From assembly GCA_031276335.1 (NCBI GenBank), contig JAISNH010000036.1:1-9830 (forward strand): a DNA stretch of 9,830 nucleotides, written 5' to 3'. How positions within the stretch are numbered: the first letter of the stretch is position 1; each line of letters starts with the position of its first letter. The notes beneath the pieces were generated by a model. That model was not told where the DNA came from. It made no database searches and was given only the letters and a program-made list of their open reading frames with translations. Shown here in pieces: positions 5,271 to 9,830 of the stretch. A program made the translations under genes and the position numbers. The stretch comes from Rickettsiales bacterium. Its GTDB lineage: Bacteria; Pseudomonadota; Alphaproteobacteria; Rs-D84; CACZYB01.

Positions 5271-6236
5271 CTACTTTATCTCGGTGATCGTCCTGATGTT
5301 GCCCTCGCGGCTTATCTGCACGACGCGGAGCTTCTTCTTCATCGCCTCCAGCGTCTTTATTTGGTCGAGCTCGGGAAAGGTGTGCAGTATCCGGTCGATG
5401 AACGACTTGTACGCGCCATCGACCGATTCCGCGTGGATGGTCGAGTAGAAATGCTTGTGCCCGGTGCCCATCAGCTCCCATATCGCGCCGGCGTTCTCGG
5501 TCGAAATCTCGCCGCCCATGACCGCGTCCGGGGTCATCCTGACCACCAGGTCGATCACGTCCTTGTAGCTGAAGCTGTTGGTCTGCTCGGTGCGGGACAG
5601 GAGCAGGTGAACGCGGTTTTCCTGCGGCACGATGAGCTCCCTTGAATCCTCGATGGTAATCACGCGCAGGCTCGGGCTCAACAGCTTAAGGATGTTGTTG
5701 AGGAACGTCGTCTTTCCGGTCGAGGTCGCCCCCGAAATCAGCAAATGCTCGCCGGAGGCGATTATGTCCATCAGCCGCTGGTACGGATCGGAGGCCAGCT
5801 CCCTGTCGCTTTCCCCTATCCGCTTCAGCTCCTCGCCGGCCCTAAGCCCGTAGTCGGCGAAGTCGAAGTCGACCGCATCCTTCCGTGTGCGGACGTTCAT
5901 CGCCACGCCGCCCTCCAAATCCTCGTCGCTGTACTGCACGTTGCGCCCGGCAATCGCGGAAAAGCGGTGGTCGCCCGGCAGCGTCGCGTACACGACCGGC
6001 GTGCCGGACATCGGCTCGAAGGGCAGCTCGTACGTGTTCGCGATTATGTTCATGATGTCGACCAGATAGTCCTTGGACAGGGCGCCGTCGCGCTCCGCAA
6101 CCCAGGGAACCGCGCGCTTGCCGCGGAGCCGGAGCCAGATTTCGCCCGGCCGGTTTATCGCGATTTCCTCGATGTTGGCCTGCGTGTACCAGTTGGAAAG
6201 GTAGCGCAGCGCCGAGCTCAAGACTTCATTTGCCAT
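5271..6236 (-). CDS. virB11: VirB11-type secretion/conjugation ATPase, apparently orphan
   Basis: VirB11 is a hexameric cytoplasmic ATPase at the base of type IV secretion systems that drives substrate transfer and pilus assembly. The 321-residue length fits VirB11 and is too short for CpaF/TadA. The N-terminal domain has IEEIAINRPGEIWLR (22-36), a typical VirB11 phrase. The ATPase core has Walker A GATSTGKTT (169-177), an Asp box ITIEDSRE (194-201), Walker B AVMGGEI (238-244) and a His box GTGHKHFYSTIHAES (257-271). Walker A has S for the usual G after the T, and the Walker B tail reads GGEIS rather than GE-[IL]-RG; the key Lys and Glu are kept, so activity is plausible. ATG 6236 is preferred to ATG 6281 because AAGGAT lies 5-10 bases upstream and homology begins near it. 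No other VirB, Tra or Trb gene is in the window. It lies 126 bases downstream of the J-domain gene. Confidence 0.9.
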   Translation of the reverse strand: MANEVLSSALRYLSNWYTQANIEEIAINRPGEIWLRLRGKRAVPWVAERDGALSKDYLVDIMNIIANTYELPFEPMSGTPVVYATLPGDHRFSAIAGRNVQYSDEDLEGGVAMNVRTRKDAVDFDFADYGLRAGEELKRIGESDRELASDPYQRLMDIIASGEHLLISGATSTGKTTFLNNILKLLSPSLRVITIEDSRELIVPQENRVHLLLSRTEQTNSFSYKDVIDLVVRMTPDAVMGGEISTENAGAIWELMGTGHKHFYSTIHAESVDGAYKSFIDRILHTFPELDQIKTLEAMKKKLRVVQISREGNIRTITEIK

Positions 6237-6362
6237 GACTATCCTTAAATCGGACGATCTTCCGCAAGCCGGGGGCATCATATTCCAAAGACCGCCTTGC
6301 CCGGCCGCACCTTACATCATATTACATTATTCCGGCGGCGAAATCCAGAGGAATATGCCCCG

Positions 6363-6902
6363 TCATTCCGCCAGCTTCAGCAGCACGGAATACGCGGCGA
6401 CGATTTCCTTGAACGCTTCCTCGTGCTCCTTCGAGCCGCCGTTGACATCTGGATGGTGAAGCTTCACCAGCTTCCTGTAGCGCGCGCGGAGGCCGGCCAT
6501 GGCGAACGGATAGGGAATCGAAAACAGGGACAGCGCCGCCCTCTCCTTCCCGGACAGCGGCTTTGCGGGAGCGCGCCGGCGGGCGGAGGGCGCACCGCCC
6601 TTCACGAACTTCTCGTATATGCCGAACGGATCCTCCAGACGGCCGTTCCTGGCGAGCCGGTCGAGGGAAAGGCCGAACCTGAACGTCTGCGTCCGCCACG
6701 TTTCGTCGCGGCGGTTTTCCGCCTCGATCTGCTCCGTGCTCATGCCGTCGTAGTAGTTCCACGACTTGTTGTATTCGCCGGCGTGCTTCAGGCAGAACCA
6801 CCAGTAATCCGAAAGATCGCGCGTCTTGGGCGCGCGGTACAGCCCCTCGTCCACGCATCCGGGGTGCTCGCATTTCCGGTATGTAGCCTTTTTATCCGAC
6901 AT
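6363..6902 (-). CDS. J-domain protein with N-terminal Cys/His motif
   Basis: J-domain proteins stimulate the ATPase of Hsp70 (DnaK) and direct it to clients. The 179-residue protein carries its J-domain at the C-terminus (about 127-178): helix II LRARYRKLVKLH, the diagnostic HPD at 150-152, and helix III EEAFKEIVAAYSVLL. The N-terminus has C11 and C16, then WWFC (C37) and H40, a possible zinc site, within CEHPGCVDEGLYRAPKTRDL and the WWFCLKHAGEYNKSWNYYDG segment. I recognise this arrangement as a common alphaproteobacterial DnaJ-like protein; it has no Gly/Phe region or DnaJ zinc repeats, so it is not DnaJ itself. It is divergent from xerD and upstream of the VirB11-like gene. GGAAGG just before the ATG and TATAAT (6916-6911) leave almost no leader. 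Confidence 0.88.
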   Translation of the reverse strand: MSDKKATYRKCEHPGCVDEGLYRAPKTRDLSDYWWFCLKHAGEYNKSWNYYDGMSTEQIEAENRRDETWRTQTFRFGLSLDRLARNGRLEDPFGIYEKFVKGGAPSARRRAPAKPLSGKERAALSLFSIPYPFAMAGLRARYRKLVKLHHPDVNGGSKEHEEAFKEIVAAYSVLLKLAE

Positions 6903-6987
6903 AGCCTTCCATTATAATCCATATGAAGCGCAAGCGCCATTATTAAATTCCAATCCGGCCGGAAATGTGCTAAAATATGGAATTGCC
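6903..6987. promoter_or_regulatory. Divergent promoter region between the J-domain gene and xerD
   Basis: Leftward, TATAAT occupies 6916-6911 and ends 8 bases before the ATG of the J-domain gene. It is part of the palindrome ATTATAAT (6911-6918), so it also reads as TATAAT rightward. Rightward, an extended -10 TGCTAAAAT (6968-6976) ends 11 bases before the xerD ATG. Both predicted starts fall within a few bases of the start codons. No convincing -35 is seen for either. Confidence 0.5.
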
Positions 6988-7866
6988 ATGAATGAACCGG
7001 TCAAGAAATTTCTGGAGATGATGACGGCGGAGCGCGGTGCATCCGAAAACACATGGCGCGCGTACATGGCGGATCTTACGGATTTCGAAAAATTCCTCGG
7101 CCGCGATACGCTGTCCGCCGAAAAGGCCGACATGAGGGAGTACCTGTCGCATCTGGCCGAAAGCGGGATTTCAGCCAAAACCCAGGCGCGGCGGCTTTCC
7201 GTCCTTACCGGATTCTTCCTGTTCGCGGCATCGGAAAAGATGATCGCGGAAAATCCGGCTGGCGGGATATTCTCGCCCAAAACCGGGCACTCGCTTCCCA
7301 AATACCTTACCCCGCGCGAGGTCGAGGAAATCATCGCCGCGGCGGGGAAAAAAGATTCTGCTCGGGGGCGAAGGCTCGACTTCATGCTGGAGCTCCTGTA
7401 CGCGACCGGGCTAAGGGTCACCGAGCTGGTGTCGCTGCCGGACACGGCTATCGGAAAGGACGGGATGCTGTCCGTCATGGGAAAGGGCGGCAAGGAGCGC
7501 ATGGTGCCGCTGAACCAGATCGCGATCCGCAAGCTGGCAAAATACAGGGACGCGCGCAGGGACGGAGATTCAAAATACCTGTTCCCCTCGACCGGGAGGA
7601 GCGGGCACCTGACGCGCGGCGCGTTCTTCAAGCAGCTGAAAGAGGCGGCCGTGCTCGCCGGCATCGACCCGGCGCGGGTCTCGCCGCACGTCTTCCGGCA
7701 TTCGTTCGCATCCCACCTGCTCGCGAACGGCGCGGACCTGCGCTCGGTGCAAAGCCTGCTGGGGCATTCCGACATCGCGACCACGCAGATCTACACCCAC
7801 ATCATGAACAGCAGGCTGAAAAGCGCCGTCCAGCAGAACCACCCCCTGGCAAAGATGAAGAAGTAG
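6988..7866 (+). CDS. xerD: Tyrosine recombinase XerD
   Basis: XerD, with XerC, resolves chromosome dimers at dif near the division septum, activated by FtsK. The 292-residue protein has the N-terminal SAM-like DNA-binding domain (about 1-90: FLEMMTAERGASENTWRAYM) and the catalytic domain with the full set of residues: R143 (ATGLRVTEL), K166 (MGKGGKER), H234 and R237 (SPHVFRHSFASHLL), H260 (LLGHSDIATTQ) and the nucleophile Y269 (IYTHI). The order and spacing match E. coli XerD, and the HPLA near the C-terminus fits XerD rather than XerC. The ATG at 6988 matches the family N-terminus; the longer open frame from 6826 runs over the divergent gene. The Shine-Dalgarno is weak (GGA, 6-8 bases upstream). 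It is followed by parE after 114 bases, a neighbour that also serves chromosome separation. Confidence 0.93.
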   Translation: MNEPVKKFLEMMTAERGASENTWRAYMADLTDFEKFLGRDTLSAEKADMREYLSHLAESGISAKTQARRLSVLTGFFLFAASEKMIAENPAGGIFSPKTGHSLPKYLTPREVEEIIAAAGKKDSARGRRLDFMLELLYATGLRVTELVSLPDTAIGKDGMLSVMGKGGKERMVPLNQIAIRKLAKYRDARRDGDSKYLFPSTGRSGHLTRGAFFKQLKEAAVLAGIDPARVSPHVFRHSFASHLLANGADLRSVQSLLGHSDIATTQIYTHIMNSRLKSAVQQNHPLAKMKK

Positions 7867-7934
7867 GCGCCGGCGGCAAGGGCGGCAAACGCGGCGCCGA
7901 ACCGCGGGCTAGGCGCCTGCAAATCTTAAATCTC

Positions 7935-7963
7935 TTGCCTTTTCAAAACTTAAAAAGTATATT
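7935..7963 (+). promoter_or_regulatory. parE promoter
   Basis: TTGCCT (7935-7940), a 17-base spacer and TATATT (7958-7963) make the best sigma-70-type promoter in the window. Transcription should start near 7970, on the GAGG ribosome-binding site (7970-7973) itself. The xerD-parE spacer before it (7867-7920) is GC-rich, with GGCGCC occurring three times and the palindrome AGGCGCCT at 7911-7918, but no clear terminator. Confidence 0.6.
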
Positions 7964-7980
7964 GCCCCTGAGGCAAAATT

Positions 7981-9830
7981 ATGGAAAAAAACTCATATTC
8001 GGCAAAGGACATACAGGTCCTGGAGGGACTGGAACCGGTCCGCATGCGTCCCGGAATGTACATCGGCGGCGTGGATTCGACCGCTCTGCACCACCTGGTC
8101 TCCGAGATAGTCGACAACTCGATGGACGAGGTCGGCGCAGGGTTTGCAACCGAAATATGGGTCACGCTTTCGCCCGGCGACCTGGTCACCGTCACCGACA
8201 ACGGCCGCGGCATACCGGTGGACACGCACCCGAAATATCCCGGCAAATCCGCGCTGGAGGTCATATTGACGACGCTGCATTCCGGCGGAAAATTCTCGAA
8301 CAAGGTCTACCAGACTTCGGGCGGGCTGCACGGCGTCGGCTCCTCCGTCGTGAACGCCCTTTCCGAAAAAATGACAGTCGAGGTAAAGCGCGGCGGAAAG
8401 CTGTACCGCCAGACATACAGCCGCGGGAAGCCGACCTCGAAGCTGGAGGAGGCCGGCAGGGCCAGCGGAACCGGAACTTCGATCTCGTTCAAGCCGGACG
8501 CGCTGATTTTCGGCGAGAACAACAGCTTCAGGCCGCTGAAGCTTTACCGCATGGTACGGTCGAAGGCGTTCCTGTTCAAGGGCGTGAAGATAAACTGGAA
8601 ATGCGACCCCTCGCTGATCGCGGCGGAAGCCAACGTGCCCGCCGAGGCCGCCCTTTCCTTCCCGAACGGAATCGCCGACTTCCTCCTTGAAACGATCAAG
8701 GACAGGCCGCAGGTCATAGACGATATATTCTACACCGAATCCAAGCTGGCGGACGACATGGGAAAGGTCGAATGCGCGATAACATGGATAGACACCCCGA
8801 ACGAGGAGGGCAACGAGGGCGGATTCCTAAACTCCTACTGCAACACTATACCCACCACCGAGGGCGGCACGCACGAGCAGGGGTTCAAGGCCGCGATCTC
8901 GAAAAGCCTGAAATCGTTCGCAGACATGACCGGAAACAAGAAATTCGCGACTGCTGCGAGCGAGGACATATTCGACGACGCGGTGGTAATCCTGTCCCTG
9001 TTCTACAAGAACCCGCAGTTCCAAGGGCAGACGAAGGAGAAGTTTTCGAGCGCGGAGGCGGCGAAGCCGGTCGAGGGCGCGATAAAAAGCTACTTCGACT
9101 ATTTCCTGACCTCGAACCCGGCGCAGGCAGGCAGGCTCATCGACTATATAGTCGAAAAGTCGGACGCGCGGCTGAGGCTGAAGAAGTTCAAGGAAACCAT
9201 GCGCAAGTCGCCGACGAAAAAGCTCCGCCTGCCGGGAAAGCTAGCCGACTGCTCCGCAAAGGACCGGTCTGGCACCGAGATATTCATCGTCGAGGGCGAT
9301 TCCGCCGGCGGATCGGCAAAGCAGGCCAGGAACCGCCTTACCCAGGCGATACTGCCGCTGCGCGGAAAAATACTAAACGTCGCATCCAGCTCGAACGAGA
9401 AGCTGGGCGCGAACAAGGAAATCCAGGACATCGGCGAGGCCATCGGCGCGGGCGCGGGCGGCGATTATTCCGAGGACAAGCTGAGGTACGAGAAAATAAT
9501 AATCATGACCGACGCGGACGTCGACGGCGCTCACATCGCATCCCTCCTCATGACATTCTTCTTCGAGCAGATGCCGGGGCTTATCGAGGGAGGGCACCTG
9601 TACCTGGCCCTGCCCCCGCTGTTCAAGGTGACGGACGGGAAAACCCACTTCTACGCCATGGACGAGGAGGAGAAGGACAAGATCATCGAGAAGCAATTCA
9701 AGAACAGGAAAGTCGAGATAAGCCGCTTCAAGGGACTAGGCGAAATGATGCCGTCCCAGCTGAAGGAAACCACCATGGATCCGGCCACGCGCACCCTGCT
9801 GCGAATCGAGATTCCGCCCAAGACAGAGGA
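7981..9830 (+). CDS. parE: DNA topoisomerase IV subunit B, partial at right edge
   Basis: ParE is the ATPase subunit of topoisomerase IV, which with ParC unlinks replicated chromosomes. The frame is open from ATG 7981 (GAGG 8 bases upstream) to the window edge, 616 codons. The GHKL ATPase domain has EIVDNSMDE with the catalytic-type E42 and N46, DNGRGIP, and the ATP lid GGLHGVGSSVVNALS. QTK at 350-352 carries the ATP-sensing Lys. The TOPRIM domain has IVEGDSAGGSAKQAR (E438) and the metal-binding DADVD (D511, D513, D515). Text after these, TQAILPLRGKILNVASSS and FKGLGEMMPSQLKETTMDP, plus KKLRLPGKLADCS before the TOPRIM, fit alphaproteobacterial ParE better than GyrB, as does the GQTKEK form of the switch. 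The last few dozen codons lie beyond the edge. ParC is not in the window. Confidence 0.95.
   Translation, partial: MEKNSYSAKDIQVLEGLEPVRMRPGMYIGGVDSTALHHLVSEIVDNSMDEVGAGFATEIWVTLSPGDLVTVTDNGRGIPVDTHPKYPGKSALEVILTTLHSGGKFSNKVYQTSGGLHGVGSSVVNALSEKMTVEVKRGGKLYRQTYSRGKPTSKLEEAGRASGTGTSISFKPDALIFGENNSFRPLKLYRMVRSKAFLFKGVKINWKCDPSLIAAEANVPAEAALSFPNGIADFLLETIKDRPQVIDDIFYTESKLADDMGKVECAITWIDTPNEEGNEGGFLNSYCNTIPTTEGGTHEQGFKAAISKSLKSFADMTGNKKFATAASEDIFDDAVVILSLFYKNPQFQGQTKEKFSSAEAAKPVEGAIKSYFDYFLTSNPAQAGRLIDYIVEKSDARLRLKKFKETMRKSPTKKLRLPGKLADCSAKDRSGTEIFIVEGDSAGGSAKQARNRLTQAILPLRGKILNVASSSNEKLGANKEIQDIGEAIGAGAGGDYSEDKLRYEKIIIMTDADVDGAHIASLLMTFFFEQMPGLIEGGHLYLALPPLFKVTDGKTHFYAMDEEEKDKIIEKQFKNRKVEISRFKGLGEMMPSQLKETTMDPATRTLLRIEIPPKTE

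Noticed and set aside
6237..6281. Longer start for the VirB11-like protein
   Set aside because: AAGGAT stands at the right distance before ATG 6236, and the added residues do not resemble the family.
6912..7784. Minus-strand open frame of 290 codons
   Set aside because: It is antisense to xerD, rich in Ser, Arg and Ala with no domain, and covers the divergent promoter region.
7864..7918. Repeated GGCGCC and GGCGGC elements after xerD as a repeat array or terminator
   Set aside because: Copies are short and irregularly spaced and no T-run follows; ordinary GC-rich spacer is enough to explain them.
7053..8690. Long plus-strand open frame of 545 codons across xerD and parE
   Set aside because: It is the shadow of two clear genes in another frame; its protein is rich in Arg, Gly and Ala without any domain.
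1..9830. tRNA genes, CRISPR arrays, insertion sequences
   Set aside because: No T-arm plus CCA-end pattern, no regular repeat-spacer pattern and no transposase or terminal repeats were seen on either strand.

Overview
This window looks like chromosomal DNA from an alphaproteobacterium of moderately high GC. I infer this from the flavour of ParE, XerD, the J-domain protein with its N-terminal Cys/His motif, and the chorismate-mutase-like protein. The genus cannot be told from sequence alone. The window is mostly housekeeping and envelope genes. I see no CRISPR array, tRNA, rRNA, insertion sequence or prophage. Isoleucine is often coded by ATA, which is unusual at this GC content.

Layout, left to right. 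The 3' part of infC (translation initiation factor IF-3) ends at 388. A short spacer with two hairpins follows, then lptG (lipopolysaccharide export permease), which appears to start at a non-standard codon near 483-486. Next come two genes for exported proteins of unknown role (1677-2483 and 2588-3403), each with its own promoter-like site and a TTG or GTG start. A gene for a chorismate-mutase-like protein lies at 3554-4444. From 4445 to 4789 there is no protein gene; this stretch holds a promoter and a strongly structured RNA closed by a long stem and ended by a U-run, most likely 6S RNA (ssrS). A lower-GC lipoprotein gene follows (4790-5218) and ends at a clear two-way terminator (5233-5262).

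On the minus strand are a lone VirB11-type ATPase (5271-6236) and, upstream of it, a J-domain protein (6363-6902). An 85-base divergent promoter region separates the J-domain gene from xerD (6988-7866). parE (topoisomerase IV subunit B) starts at 7981 and runs off the right edge.

Functionally, xerD and parE both serve the separation of replicated chromosomes (dimer resolution and decatenation). lptG and the exported or lipidated proteins belong to the cell envelope. The VirB11-like gene is the only hint of a secretion or conjugation machine, and no partner genes lie in the window. I did not find a convincing new multi-gene system. The most unusual points are the orphan VirB11-like ATPase, the likely CTG/ATT start of lptG, the structured RNA, a cluster of inverted repeats at 1611-1653, and several promoters so close to their genes that the transcripts would be nearly leaderless.
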